A DNA stretch of 64,000 bases from Rugamonas apoptosis (GCF_014042355.1 NZ_JACEZU010000012.1:124001-188000), one strand, 5' to 3'; counted from the stretch's first letter, positions 16,864 to 26,014 are shown. The notes: generated by a model from the sequence alone, not told the origin. Program-made: numbers and translations.

Positions 16864-18267
16864 TTACTCGCCGCTGCTTTCCACGACACGGGCGCCGCCG
16901 TCCTCGCTGCCGCCTTCCTGGCCGCCGCGATTGCGCGGGCCACGGCGTGGCGGGCGTTTGCGTTTGGCGCCACCGGCGCCAGCGGCCGGGCCGCGGCCGG
17001 CGCTGGCCACCAGCTCCTCGCGCTCCGTCTCGTCGCCTTCATAGAACGCGGTCCACCACTGGCCGATGTCGCCTTCGATCTCGCCGGAGGCGCAGCGCAG
17101 CAGCAGGAAGTCGTAGCCGGCGCGGAAGCGCGGGTGTTCCAGCAGCTTGTACGGGGTCTTGCCGGTGCGGCGCTCGAAGCGCGGCTGCATGGCCCAGATA
17201 TCGCGCATGTCGGAACCGATCTTGCGTTGCAGGGCCAGTTTTTCCGTTTGCGATTCGAGCACGTCGTCGGCCGCCAGGTGCAGCGCGGGGACGGACATTT
17301 CGCCGGCCGTGCGGTAAGCGGTCCACTTCTCCAGCACCTGGTGCCACAGCAGCGAGGCGAACAGGAAGCCGGGCGAGACGGTCTTGCCGGCGTGGATGCG
17401 GGCGTCGGTCGAATCGAGCGCCAGGGTCACGAACTTCACGCCCAGCGGCTGTTCCAGCACCACGTCCAGCAGCGGCAGCAGGCCGTGGTGCAGGCCTTCC
17501 TTGCGCAGTTGCTGCAGGCAGGCCAGGGCCTGGCCGCTCATGAGCAGCTTGAGCATCTCGTCGAACACACGGGGCGCCGGCACGTTGTCGATCAGCGGCG
17601 CCATGGCGCGGATCGGCGCGCCCGTCGCCGGTTCGATATGGAAGCGCAGCTTGGCCGCGAAGCGCACCACGCGCAGCATGCGCACCGGGTCTTCGCGGTA
17701 GCGCGCCTCGGGCTGGCCGATGATGCGCAGCGTCTTGGCGCGGATATCCTCGATGCCGCCATGGTAGTCCAGCACCTGCTCGGTGGCCGGGTTGTAGTAC
17801 ATGGCGTTGATGGTGAAGTCGCGCCGCACGGCATCCTCGGCCTGCGAGCCGAAGGTGTTATCGCGCAGCACGCGGCCATGTTCGTCCTTGGGTGCGGAGG
17901 CCGAGGCGGTGCCGCGGAAGGTGGTCACCTCCAGCAGGTCCTGGCCGAACATCACGTGCACGATCTGGAAGCGCTTGCCGATGATGAAGGCGCGCCGGAA
18001 CAGCTTGCGCACCTGTTCGGGCGTGGCGTTGGTGGCGATGTCGAAGTCTTTCGGCTTCACGCCCAGCAGCAGGTCGCGCACGGCGCCACCCACCACGAAC
18101 GCCTCGTAGCCCGCGTCCTGCAGCGTGCTGGTGACGCGGATGGCATTGGACGACAGCAGGCGCGGATCGATGCCATGCTCCTGCGCCCCCAGTACGACGG
18201 GCGTGTCGGCGTCGCGTTTTCCTTTAGTCTTGGTACCCAAAATTTTGCGGATGAATTTCTTAATCAT
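16864..18267 (-). CDS. pcnB: Poly(A) polymerase I
   Basis: Class II nucleotidyltransferase of 467 aa that adds 3' poly(A) tails to RNA. The N-terminal palm shows FVVGGAVRDLLLGVKPKDFDIAT with the two catalytic aspartates, then RRDFTINAMYY and the RNA-binding EDPVRMLRVVRFAAKL. The C-terminus ends in a basic, Gly/Arg-rich tail (about residues 428-455, KRKRPPRRGPRNRGG) that probably adds RNA affinity and separates PcnB from CCA-adding enzymes. The start overlaps the stop of the HAD gene by 8 bp, so they are co-translated. Confidence 0.93.
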   Translation of the reverse strand: MIKKFIRKILGTKTKGKRDADTPVVLGAQEHGIDPRLLSSNAIRVTSTLQDAGYEAFVVGGAVRDLLLGVKPKDFDIATNATPEQVRKLFRRAFIIGKRFQIVHVMFGQDLLEVTTFRGTASASAPKDEHGRVLRDNTFGSQAEDAVRRDFTINAMYYNPATEQVLDYHGGIEDIRAKTLRIIGQPEARYREDPVRMLRVVRFAAKLRFHIEPATGAPIRAMAPLIDNVPAPRVFDEMLKLLMSGQALACLQQLRKEGLHHGLLPLLDVVLEQPLGVKFVTLALDSTDARIHAGKTVSPGFLFASLLWHQVLEKWTAYRTAGEMSVPALHLAADDVLESQTEKLALQRKIGSDMRDIWAMQPRFERRTGKTPYKLLEHPRFRAGYDFLLLRCASGEIEGDIGQWWTAFYEGDETEREELVASAGRGPAAGAGGAKRKRPPRRGPRNRGGQEGGSEDGGARVVESSGE

Positions 18268-18931
18268 TGAATAGGTCGAGTGATGGCCAGCCGTGGGCGG
18301 CGGCGTGCGTTTTCAGCGTCGCGTTGGGGTTGGTCGCGACGGGATGGGTGACGACGGACAAGAGCGGAATGTCGTTGTGCGAATCGCTGTAGAAATGACT
18401 GCGCTCGAAGCCTTCCAGCGTGTGGCCCAGCTTTTCCAGCCAGGCCCGCGTGTGCGTGACCTTGCCCGCGCCCTGGGTCGGGGTGCCCAGCAGCTTGCCC
18501 GTCAGGTTGCCGGCGGCGTCCGTCTCGGGCATGGCCGCGATCAGGTGCTCCACGCCCAGCGCGCGGGCGATGGGCGCCGTCACGTACTGGTTGGTGGCGG
18601 TGACGATGGCCGTCAGGTCGCCCGCGTCCTGGTGGCGGCGCAGCAGGGCCAGCGCCGAGGGGCGGATGGCCGGCTGGATCACTTCGGCCATGAACTGGCG
18701 GTGCATGGCGTCCAGTTGCGGACGCGGGAAGCGCGCCAGCGTGCCGAGCGCGAACTCCAGGTATTGCACCGGATCGAGCGTACCGGCCTGGTACTGGGCG
18801 AAAAATTCCTTGTTGCGGGCGTCGAATTCGGCCGCGTCCACGGCGCCGGTGCGCACCAGGAACTGGCCCCACTCGTAGTCGGAGTCCAGCGGCAGCAGGG
18901 TGTGGTCTAAGTCAAACAGGGCGAGATTCAT
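18260..18931 (-). CDS. HAD-IB family phosphatase (PSPase-like)
   Basis: 223-aa HAD hydrolase with nucleophile motif FDLDHTLLPLDSD at residues 6-18 (D7 and D9 catalytic), motif II in TAIVTATN, and the C-terminal Mg-binding YSDSHNDIPLL. This places it with SerB-like HAD-IB enzymes, often annotated histidinol-phosphatase- or phosphoserine-phosphatase-like; substrate unknown. An upstream in-frame ATG exists, but 18931 shares its A with the hda stop (TAATG), indicating translational coupling. It also overlaps pcnB. Confidence 0.85.
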   Translation of the reverse strand: MNLALFDLDHTLLPLDSDYEWGQFLVRTGAVDAAEFDARNKEFFAQYQAGTLDPVQYLEFALGTLARFPRPQLDAMHRQFMAEVIQPAIRPSALALLRRHQDAGDLTAIVTATNQYVTAPIARALGVEHLIAAMPETDAAGNLTGKLLGTPTQGAGKVTHTRAWLEKLGHTLEGFERSHFYSDSHNDIPLLSVVTHPVATNPNATLKTHAAAHGWPSLDLFND

Positions 18932-19599
18932 TATTCTTTCGCTTCCGCCTGCAACCACTCGCGCAACAGCGGCAAGGTGATCGGGCGTTGGGTTTCAAGG
19001 GAATACTGGTCGAGCGAATCGAGCATGGTCGACAGCGAGCGCATGTCGCGCTGGAAGTGCGACAGCAGGTAGGGTAACACGCCCGGCGAGAGCGTCAAGC
19101 CGCGGGCGGCGGCGGCCGCGCTCAATGCCGCCACCTTCTCGTCGTCCGTCAGGCCGTGGATCTGGTAGATCAAGCCCCAGCCCATGCGGGTGCGCAAATC
19201 CTCGCGCACCGGCAGTACGGCCGGCGCCACCGCGCCGCTGCACACCATGAAGGCGTGGTTGGCGCGGATTTCGTTGAACAGGGCGAAGGCGTCGATCTGC
19301 GCCACCGGCGACAGCTTTTCGCAGTCGTCCAGCAGATACAGGTCCACCTCGGGCGAATAGACGAACTCCGATTCGATCGAGAATGGCGAGATATAGCGCG
19401 CCTTGTCGGTGCTGGCCAGGGCCTTGAGCAGATGGCTCTTGCCCACGCCGCACTCGCCCCACAGGTAGGCGAAGTGCTCGCGCGAGGTCCGGGCGGCGAA
19501 CTGCGTCATCAGCTGCGCCGCCTCGGCGTTCTGTCCCACCTCGAACGACTCAAGGCTGTGCGCCTGTTCCGCGCCTAAATCGAGCACCAATTGCTTCAT
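18931..19599 (-). CDS. hda: DnaA regulatory inactivator Hda
   Basis: AAA+ protein of 222 aa that works with the beta clamp to make DnaA hydrolyse ATP, preventing over-initiation. The N-terminus carries a clamp-binding sequence QLVLDL (residues 3-8), then WGECGVGKSHLLKAL (P-loop, about 47-61), LYLLDDCEKL (Walker B) and a C-terminal AAA+ lid. It lacks the DNA-binding domain IV of DnaA, as expected. It sits below the permease gene, the same order as in many betaproteobacteria. Confidence 0.92.
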   Translation of the reverse strand: MKQLVLDLGAEQAHSLESFEVGQNAEAAQLMTQFAARTSREHFAYLWGECGVGKSHLLKALASTDKARYISPFSIESEFVYSPEVDLYLLDDCEKLSPVAQIDAFALFNEIRANHAFMVCSGAVAPAVLPVREDLRTRMGWGLIYQIHGLTDDEKVAALSAAAAARGLTLSPGVLPYLLSHFQRDMRSLSTMLDSLDQYSLETQRPITLPLLREWLQAEAKE

Positions 19600-19647
19600 G
19601 GCTTACGCCCAGTTCCTGTCATTTGCGTCCACGTTGTCTGCATCACG

Positions 19648-20730
19648 TTACGCATTATAAAAGCTGCTGTCCAGGTAGTGGCGGCGCAAGTGCTTGAAGG
19701 CCACCATCAGCACGGCCGACGCGGGTAGCGCCAGCAGCACGCCGACGAAGCCGAACAGCTGGCCGAACGCCAGCAGGGCGAAGATCACGGCCAGCGGATT
19801 GAGGCCGATGCGCTCGCCCACCAGCCGCGGCGTGAGGAAGAAACCTTCCAGCACCTGGCCGCAGCCGTAGATGATGGCCACCGCCACCAGCCCGTTCCAG
19901 CCGGGAAATTGCAGCACGGCCGCGATCAGGGCCAGCATCAGGCCCAGGCCGAAGCCCAGGTAGGGGATGAACACCAGCAGGCCGGTGATGATGCCGACCG
20001 GCAGCGCCACGTCGAAGCCGGCGATGATCAAACCGCTCGAATAGTACACGGCCAGCACCAGCATCACCAGCAACTGGCCCCGCAGGTACTGGGCCAGCAG
20101 CTCGTCCACTTCGCCGGCCATGGCCAGCGTGCGCTCGATGTAGCGGCGCGGCACGGCGCCGGCCACGCGCGCCAGCAGCGCGTGCCAGTCCAGCAGCAGG
20201 TAGAACAGCAGCACGGGAATCAGGACCACGGTGGCGATCCAGCCCAGCACGGCCGTGCCGCCCACCTTGGCCGAGGCCAGCACGGCGGCCAGGATCTCGT
20301 CGCCGCCGCCGGCCAGTTGCTGGGAAATCAGCTTGCGGATGCCGGCCCCGTCGAGCTGGACCTTGACCCCCATCTCGCGCAGGCGCGGCGCCAGCACGTC
20401 GTTCAATTTGTCGAGGAAGGCGGGAATCTGGGCCTGCAGCAGGGGGATTTCCTTTTGCAGCACCGGCACCACGATCAGGATCAGGGCGCCGATGGCGGCG
20501 AAAAACAGCAGCAATACCACCACCACGGCCAGCGCGCGCGGCACGCCGAAGCGGCCCACGTGCAGCCGGTCCAGGTAATCGACGCCCGGATTGAGGGCGT
20601 AAGCGAGGATGGCGGCGGCGATGAAGGGCGTCAGCACCGGGCCCAGCGCCACCAGTAACAGCACGAATGCGAGCCAGACCGCGATCCAGAAAGCCGTTTG
20701 CTTTTGCTCTACCGAGAGGGGAAATGGCAT
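19648..20730 (-). CDS. AI-2E family transporter / PerM-like permease
   Basis: Polytopic inner-membrane protein of about 360 aa with some eight hydrophobic segments, including QTAFWIAVWLAFVLLLVALG and LVMLVLAVYYSSGLIIAGF. The conserved C-terminal half has PVGIITGLLVFIPYLGFG and EGFFLTPRLVGERIGLNPLAVI, diagnostic of the AI-2E/PerM (UPF0118) family. Export of AI-2 has been shown for one member only; others are Na+/H+ antiporters or unknown. An in-frame ATG at 20775 gives 15 extra residues, but neither start has a clear ribosome-binding site. Divergent from purM. Confidence 0.85.
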   Translation of the reverse strand: MPFPLSVEQKQTAFWIAVWLAFVLLLVALGPVLTPFIAAAILAYALNPGVDYLDRLHVGRFGVPRALAVVVVLLLFFAAIGALILIVVPVLQKEIPLLQAQIPAFLDKLNDVLAPRLREMGVKVQLDGAGIRKLISQQLAGGGDEILAAVLASAKVGGTAVLGWIATVVLIPVLLFYLLLDWHALLARVAGAVPRRYIERTLAMAGEVDELLAQYLRGQLLVMLVLAVYYSSGLIIAGFDVALPVGIITGLLVFIPYLGFGLGLMLALIAAVLQFPGWNGLVAVAIIYGCGQVLEGFFLTPRLVGERIGLNPLAVIFALLAFGQLFGFVGVLLALPASAVLMVAFKHLRRHYLDSSFYNA

Positions 20731-20780
20731 GGATTCAGATGGTCTGCGCGAAAAAAGGGCTGTTGGACGGGGCATTTTGA

Positions 20781-20791
20781 TAAAATAGCGG
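20781..20791 (+). promoter_or_regulatory. Promoter-like TAAAATAGCGG motif upstream of purM
   Basis: The sequence TAAAATAGCGG lies 131 bp before the purM ATG. The same string recurs before pgk (49035) and, with a changed last base, before azlC (47752). TAAAAT would serve as -10 with a GC-rich discriminator; no good -35 is seen at 17 bp, so confidence is limited. Confidence 0.35.
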
Positions 20792-20911
20792 ATTCACCGG
20801 ATTTGCACGGGCTTCGATGACCTTTTTGCCATAATGTGGAAAAAGCGTGGCAAAAAACATGCAAATTTAGTCTCCGCCTTCTATTTTACCGCCTTCGCTG
20901 CGAAATACACC

Positions 20912-21955
20912 ATGAGCCAAACTTCTAATGTTTCCCTGTCCTACCGTGACGCCGGCGTCGATATCGACGCGGGCGACGCCTTAGTCGAAGCGATCAAGCC
21001 CTTTGCCAAGCGCACCATGCGCGAAGGCGTGATGGGCGGCATTGGCGGCTTCGGCGCATTATTCGAGATCAGCAAGAAGTACAAGGAGCCAGTGCTGGTG
21101 TCCGGCACCGACGGCGTGGGCACCAAGCTCAAGCTGGCCTTTGAACTGAACCGCCACGACACGGTCGGCATCGACCTGGTGGCCATGAGCGTCAATGACA
21201 TCCTGGTGCAGGGTGCCGAACCGCTGTTCTTCCTCGACTACTTCGCTTGCGGCAAGCTGGACGTGCCCACCGCCACCGACGTCATCAAAGGCGTGGCCAA
21301 GGGCTGCGAACTGTCCGGTTGCGCCCTGATCGGCGGCGAAACGGCGGAAATGCCCAGCATGTACCCGGCCGGTGAGTACGACCTGGCCGGTTTCGCCGTG
21401 GGCGCGGTGGAAAAGTCGAAAATCATCGACGGCACCAAGATCTGCCCCGGCGACGTGGTACTGGGCCTGGCTTCGTCGGGCGCCCACTCGAACGGCTATT
21501 CGCTGGTGCGCAAGATTATCGAAGTGGCAAAACCTGACCTGGAAGCGGACTTCCACGGCCGCAAGCTGGCCGACGTGCTGATGGAGCCAACCCGCATCTA
21601 CGTCAAGCCGCTGCTGGCGCTGATGGACGCGATGGAAGTGAAGGGCATGGTGCACATCACCGGTGGCGGCCTGGTGGAAAACATCCCGCGCGTGCTGCAG
21701 GATGGCCTGGTGGCCGAGCTGGACGCGAAATCGTGGACCATGCCACCGCTGTTCCAGTGGCTGCAACAGCACGGCGGCGTGGCCGACGCGGAAATGCACC
21801 GCGTGTTCAACTGCGGTATCGGCATGGCCGTGATCGTGTCAAAAGAGAACGCGGACGCCGCCTTTGCCCAATTGCAGGCGGCTGGCGAGACCGTTTCGCG
21901 CATCGGCGTGATCCGCGCCCGCGTGGGCGACGAGCACCAGACCATCGTCGTGTAA
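20912..21955 (+). CDS. purM: Phosphoribosylformylglycinamidine cyclo-ligase
   Basis: AIR synthetase, 347 aa, fifth step of purine synthesis. Visible: the N-terminal LSYRDAGVDIDAGD, the conserved GGFGALFEI, VSGTDGVGTKLKLA, NDILVQGAEPLFFLDYFA, GGETAEMPSMY and SNGYSLVR. A longer frame starts at 20834, but its extra 26 residues look non-coding and 20912 (MSQTSNVSLSYRDAGV) matches the family start. It lies far from purCEK (53205-55793), so purine genes are dispersed. A strong terminator follows. Confidence 0.95.
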   Translation: MSQTSNVSLSYRDAGVDIDAGDALVEAIKPFAKRTMREGVMGGIGGFGALFEISKKYKEPVLVSGTDGVGTKLKLAFELNRHDTVGIDLVAMSVNDILVQGAEPLFFLDYFACGKLDVPTATDVIKGVAKGCELSGCALIGGETAEMPSMYPAGEYDLAGFAVGAVEKSKIIDGTKICPGDVVLGLASSGAHSNGYSLVRKIIEVAKPDLEADFHGRKLADVLMEPTRIYVKPLLALMDAMEVKGMVHITGGGLVENIPRVLQDGLVAELDAKSWTMPPLFQWLQQHGGVADAEMHRVFNCGIGMAVIVSKENADAAFAQLQAAGETVSRIGVIRARVGDEHQTIVV

Positions 21956-21988
21956 TCACGCCGCGCGCCAGTGTTGGCGCAAAATGCT

Positions 21989-22026
21989 AAAAAAGCGGAC
22001 CGTGCCCTGGCATCGTCCGCTTTTTT
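21989..22026 (+). terminator. Rho-independent terminator after purM
   Basis: AAAAAAGCGGAC at 21989-22000 pairs with GTCCGCTTTTTT at 22015-22026 around a 14-nt loop, 34 bp past the purM stop. The A/T flanks make it usable on both strands, so it can also end the - strand toxin transcript. Confidence 0.9.
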
Positions 22027-22050
22027 CATGGGGTAACATGTCCGTTTCCG

Positions 22051-22326
22051 TCACCCTTTGCGCCGCCGGGCTTGCCGCGCCCAGCGGGTAACGGTAATGC
22101 CAGTTTTGCCAGCCCTGTATTCGATCAGATGCCCGGTTTTCGGTATGGCAAACCAGCGGATGCCAGGCCTGGTCGTTGGCGTGCCTAATGCCGGGTGCAA
22201 AACGATCAAGTCCAGGGCGGATTGAACGCGCTGCATGATAATCAGCGCTGTCCCCGGATCTTGCGTGTCGATGTGCTCAAGCGTTTGAGCCAGTAACTTT
22301 GCCGCTGCCAATGACCAGCGGACCAT
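22051..22326 (-). CDS. RelE/ParE superfamily toxin
   Basis: 91-aa basic protein with the ParE fold pattern: N-terminal helices (WSLAAAKLLAQTLEHIDTQDP), a helix-P-LG turn (LIVLHPALGTPT), then the strands GIRWFAIPKTGHLIEYRAGKTGITVTRWARQARRRK. Members poison gyrase (ParE) or cut mRNA (RelE); which applies cannot be told from sequence. It starts 4 bp after the antitoxin gene, the usual antitoxin-first order. Nearby DNA is visibly less GC-rich than the neighbours, suggesting acquisition. Confidence 0.8.
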   Translation of the reverse strand: MVRWSLAAAKLLAQTLEHIDTQDPGTALIIMQRVQSALDLIVLHPALGTPTTRPGIRWFAIPKTGHLIEYRAGKTGITVTRWARQARRRKG

Positions 22327-22330
22327 GTAT

Positions 22331-22609
22331 CTAACCGGCTTTTTTCTTCTGCTGACCCGAATTCACAATACGCCACATATCAGCCATGACTTTTTTATTT
22401 GGGATCGTGCGGCCCGCCGCGATATCGGCATCGGCTTCGATGGTGGCTTGAACGCTTTCTTCCGTGTCATCGAAGCCATATCGCCAGACATCGGGCCAAA
22501 TTTCCTCCGCACGCATTCCCGCCAACGCGGCCAGGCGTTCCAGCCGATCCCGATCGTCAGTCGACAAGGCCTCGAGAGCCTCAGACATCCGCTGTGCACG
22601 CGAATTCAT
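22331..22609 (-). CDS. Antitoxin partner of the ParE-like toxin
   Basis: 92-aa protein starting MNSRAQRMSEALEALSTDD. It precedes and nearly touches the toxin gene. The C-terminal half (residues 51-92, ...EADADIAAGRTIPNKKVMADMWR) has the acidic, then basic, linear character of toxin-neutralising tails in ParD/RelB-like proteins. The N-terminal half is helical and lacks an obvious ribbon-helix-helix signature, so the DNA-binding class is uncertain. The frame is open upstream to 22684, but that part lacks coding character. Confidence 0.7.
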   Translation of the reverse strand: MNSRAQRMSEALEALSTDDRDRLERLAALAGMRAEEIWPDVWRYGFDDTEESVQATIEADADIAAGRTIPNKKVMADMWRIVNSGQQKKKAG

Positions 22610-22735
22610 GATCGTTTCTGCCTTCGGGCGGGGAAAACACCATGATAACGCAAGCCGAACGGTTGAGCGCTTGAGGCGGCGCAATGGCGGTTAGCCCCTG
22701 GACGGTTGCCATGATGTCGCACCGCATCTGGCCTC

Positions 22736-23950
22736 CTATTTCTTGAGGATTTTCTCCACCGACGCCGGCCGCAGCCGGAACGCGTCCGGCATGCCCGAGC
22801 CCAGCAGCGGGCGCAGGTAGAGCCGGAACGCGTCCGTCACATCGGTGCCGCTGGCGCTGATGAACTCGTCCTCCATTACCCGCGTCTTGCCGGCCACGGC
22901 GTCCAGCGGCAGCAATTCGTAATCGACGGAATAGAAGCCGGTGCGCTTGATGGCCACCGAACCGTCGCGGTCGCCCCACATGGCGAACTGGACCGCCTTC
23001 TCGCCCACTTCGCGCGCCTCGCGCTGGTCCACGTCCGACACGCAGCCGATGAAGGAGCGCTGCAGATAGCCAAACGTGTCGCCCCGCACCCGCTTGATGC
23101 CCAGCTTGGCCTTGATCTCCTCGCACAGCAGGTCGGCCAGCGCGCCCGTGCCCGACAACTGCACGTTGCCGTGCGCGTCGCGCTCGATATCCTTGGCCAG
23201 CAGCGCGGCGATCGGCTCGCCCGAGGCGTCATGGATGCCTTCGGACACGGCGATCACGCAGCGCCCATAGCGCGCGTAAGTGGCCTTGACGTCGGCCAGG
23301 AACTGTTCCAGCACAAAAGTGCGCTCGGGCAGGTAGATCAGGTGCGGGCCATCGTCGGGAAACTTCTTGCCCAGCGCCGAGGCGGCTGTGAGGAAGCCGG
23401 CATGGCGGCCCATCACCACACCCACGTACACGCCCGGCAGCGAAGCGTTGTCCAGGTTGGCGCCGGCGAAGGCCTGGGCCACGAAGCGGGCCGCCGACGG
23501 GAAGCCGGGCGTGTGGTCGTTGCCCACCAGGTCGTTGTCGATGGTCTTGGGGATGTGCACGCTGCGCAGCGGATAGCCGGCCAGCCGCGCCTGCTCGCTG
23601 ACGATGCGCACCGTGTCGGACGAATCGTTGCCGCCGATGTAGAAGAAGTGTTCGATCTGGTGCGCCTTGAGCACCTGGAAAATCTCCTGGCAATAGGCCA
23701 GGTCCGGCTTGTCGCGGGTGGAACCGAGGGCCGACGAGGGCGTGGCGGCCACCAGTTCCAGGTTGTGGCTGGTTTCCTGGGTCAGGTCGACGAAATCCTC
23801 GTTGACGATGCCGCGCACCCCGTGCAGGGCGCCATACACGCGGGTGACGTTGTGGAAGCGGCGCGCTTCCAGCGCCACCCCCGCCAGCGACTGGTTGATG
23901 ACGGCGGTGGGACCGCCTCCCTGTGCGACCAGAATTTTTCCCGACGACAT
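22736..23950 (-). CDS. pfp: Pyrophosphate-dependent 6-phosphofructokinase
   Basis: Phosphofructokinase-family enzyme of 404 aa. Two active-site features indicate PPi as phosphoryl donor: GGNDSSDT (about 106-113) has Asp where ATP enzymes have Gly (GGDGS), and PKTIDND (134-140) has Lys where ATP enzymes have Gly. Other conserved blocks are AQGGGPTAVINQSLAG, VMGRHAGFLTA and PERTF. PPi-PFK is reversible and can serve both glycolysis and gluconeogenesis, fitting the many oxalobacteria that lack ATP-PFK. Stand-alone - strand gene. Confidence 0.9.
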   Translation of the reverse strand: MSSGKILVAQGGGPTAVINQSLAGVALEARRFHNVTRVYGALHGVRGIVNEDFVDLTQETSHNLELVAATPSSALGSTRDKPDLAYCQEIFQVLKAHQIEHFFYIGGNDSSDTVRIVSEQARLAGYPLRSVHIPKTIDNDLVGNDHTPGFPSAARFVAQAFAGANLDNASLPGVYVGVVMGRHAGFLTAASALGKKFPDDGPHLIYLPERTFVLEQFLADVKATYARYGRCVIAVSEGIHDASGEPIAALLAKDIERDAHGNVQLSGTGALADLLCEEIKAKLGIKRVRGDTFGYLQRSFIGCVSDVDQREAREVGEKAVQFAMWGDRDGSVAIKRTGFYSVDYELLPLDAVAGKTRVMEDEFISASGTDVTDAFRLYLRPLLGSGMPDAFRLRPASVEKILKK

Positions 23951-24022
23951 GCGCAGCTCCTAGTGAGTGGATCAACGGCCAGCCGCTAGCTTACTCCGGA
24001 ATGGCCGTTCACGGCCACCGGC

Positions 24023-26014
24023 TCAGTGCTGGCCGATATTGCGGTCCAGGAATTTCTCGACCCGGCCCCAGAAATCGATGCGGTTCTTGGGCAGGGTCCA
24101 GCCGTGGCCTTCCTCCGGGTATTCCACCCATTCCACCTGGCTGTTGCCGGCCTTGACGGCGTCATAGAACTTGGTGCCGTGGTACAGCGGCACGCGCATG
24201 TCGGCGCCGCCGTAGGCGAGCAGCAGCGGCTGCTTGATGCGGGCCGCCTGCTTGAGCGGCGAGGTGGCCTCCAGCTGGGCTGCGTCCTTGACCTGATCGC
24301 CCACCAGCTGCGGCATGCCGAACTGCTTGAAGGAGTCGGGCAAGTCGGACTGGAAGCGCCAGTTACCGTCGTACATGAGGTTGATGTCCGTCACCCCCAC
24401 CCAGTCCACGCCGCACTTGAACAGTTCGGGATTGTTCACCAGCCCCATCAGCGTGGCGTAGCCGCCGTAGCTGGCGCCGGCGATGCAGATGCGGCCCGCG
24501 TCCGCATACCCGTGGTCGATGGCCCAGCGCGCGCCGTCGGCGATATCGTCCTGCATCTTCAAGCCCCATTGCTTCCAGCCGGCCCGGAAATGGCGGCTGC
24601 CGTAGCCGGTGCTGCCGCGGTATTCCGGTTCCAGCACCGCGTAGCCGCGCGAGGCGAGGAACTGCGATTCCGGGTTGAAGCCCCAGTGGTTGCCGCGCAC
24701 GTAGGGGCCGCCATGCACCAGTACCACCAGGGGCAGCTTGCTGTGCTGGTCCTTGGGGAGGGTGAGCAGGGCGGGAATGTCGAGCCCATCACGCGCGGGG
24801 TAGTGCACCACGGTCTGCGGCCCCAGGTCGGCCGGCGTGATGTGGGCGAAGGTCTCGCCCACCAGCTGCAAGGCTTTGCTGTCGCGGTTGTACAGCAGGT
24901 AGGTGTGCGGCTGGCGGTCCGAATAGGCCTCCACCAGCACCCACGGCGTGGCGGGCCGCGCGGGCAGGCTCAGCACATTGATGGTGGCGCTCAGCTTGGC
25001 GTCCACCGCATCCTGCAGCGCCTGCATCTCCGGGTCCAGCCAGCGGGTGTCCCTGGCGTCGCCGTCGTAGCGTACGCCCAGCAGCTTGTGCTGGTCCTGG
25101 ATCACATGGCCCTGGAAGTCATAGCCCTGCACCCGCAGCACCGCTTGTTCGCCCAGCTTGCCGGTGGCCGGGTCGAACAGGTACAGCGCCGACTTATCCT
25201 GGCCCGGGCCCCAGGCGCTCACGTACAGCTTGCCGTCCGGCGCGAAGCCCAGCGGGCTGAAACGCTGCCCTTTGCCCGTGTAGGGATTGAAGGCCGACAG
25301 CGCGCGCCACTGGTTGGTGGCCGGGTCCAGATACTGGATGGTGGACGTGCCTTTTTCCATGGTCACAGTGAGGCGTGGCTCGCCGTGCTGGTCCAGCAGC
25401 CAGTGCGTGTTGTCGGCGGGTGCGTCGATTGATTTCGCGCGTCCCGTTATCGTGTTGAGGCGTTGCAAATGGTAATCGCCCAGCTGTCCCGGCCCGGCGA
25501 TGCTGGGATTGAGCACGTAGATGAACTCGGAATCCTGGGCGCCGTCCTGGTCCAGCAGATAGGTGTTCCACGGCAGCATGCGGTGCGCCATGCTGTCGCT
25601 GATGAAGGCGTTGCCGCGCGCGGCCAACTGGCGGTAGCGCTGGCCGTCGCGGTTGACCGCGTACAGGCCGGGCGCGAAGCGCCTGTCACCCGGACCCACG
25701 TTGCGGTCGCTGGCCGTGAACGCCAGGCGTTCGTCGTTGACCCACATGAACTGGCCAATGTCGGCGTCGGAAAAGCTGGCGGCGATCTGCGCCTCGTTGT
25801 TGCTCAGGTCAACCACGGCCAGCCGGTCGCGCTGGCCGGCGATGGCGACCTTGGCCGCCAGGAATTGACCGCTGGGCGAGAGCCTGGCGCCCGTGAAGGC
25901 GGGATTTTCAAAGAAACTTGCCAATGGGGGCAGTGGGGCGGCGGCGCTCGCCACGCGCGCCAGCATGGCGCAGCCCAGTGCCAGCGTGGCCAGTTTGAGG
26001 TGAGAAAGTCGCAT
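24023..26014 (-). CDS. Secreted S9 (prolyl oligopeptidase) family serine peptidase
   Basis: About 663 aa. A signal peptide (MRLSHLKLATLALGCAMLARVASA) directs it to the periplasm. The middle (about 40-390) is a beta-propeller-like region that shields the active site; the C-terminal alpha/beta-hydrolase domain carries the nucleophile in GASYGGYA (S515), Asp in GGADMRVP (D605) and His in PEEGHGW (H637). This is the acylaminoacyl/dipeptidyl peptidase branch that clears short peptides. An in-frame ATG 14 codons upstream would spoil the signal peptide, so 26014 is chosen. Confidence 0.9.
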   Translation of the reverse strand: MRLSHLKLATLALGCAMLARVASAAAPLPPLASFFENPAFTGARLSPSGQFLAAKVAIAGQRDRLAVVDLSNNEAQIAASFSDADIGQFMWVNDERLAFTASDRNVGPGDRRFAPGLYAVNRDGQRYRQLAARGNAFISDSMAHRMLPWNTYLLDQDGAQDSEFIYVLNPSIAGPGQLGDYHLQRLNTITGRAKSIDAPADNTHWLLDQHGEPRLTVTMEKGTSTIQYLDPATNQWRALSAFNPYTGKGQRFSPLGFAPDGKLYVSAWGPGQDKSALYLFDPATGKLGEQAVLRVQGYDFQGHVIQDQHKLLGVRYDGDARDTRWLDPEMQALQDAVDAKLSATINVLSLPARPATPWVLVEAYSDRQPHTYLLYNRDSKALQLVGETFAHITPADLGPQTVVHYPARDGLDIPALLTLPKDQHSKLPLVVLVHGGPYVRGNHWGFNPESQFLASRGYAVLEPEYRGSTGYGSRHFRAGWKQWGLKMQDDIADGARWAIDHGYADAGRICIAGASYGGYATLMGLVNNPELFKCGVDWVGVTDINLMYDGNWRFQSDLPDSFKQFGMPQLVGDQVKDAAQLEATSPLKQAARIKQPLLLAYGGADMRVPLYHGTKFYDAVKAGNSQVEWVEYPEEGHGWTLPKNRIDFWGRVEKFLDRNIGQH

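Noticed and set aside
16228..18270. A 680-codon + strand frame antisense to folK-pcnB
   Set aside because: Both underlying - strand genes have clear catalytic motifs; the antisense protein is low-complexity.
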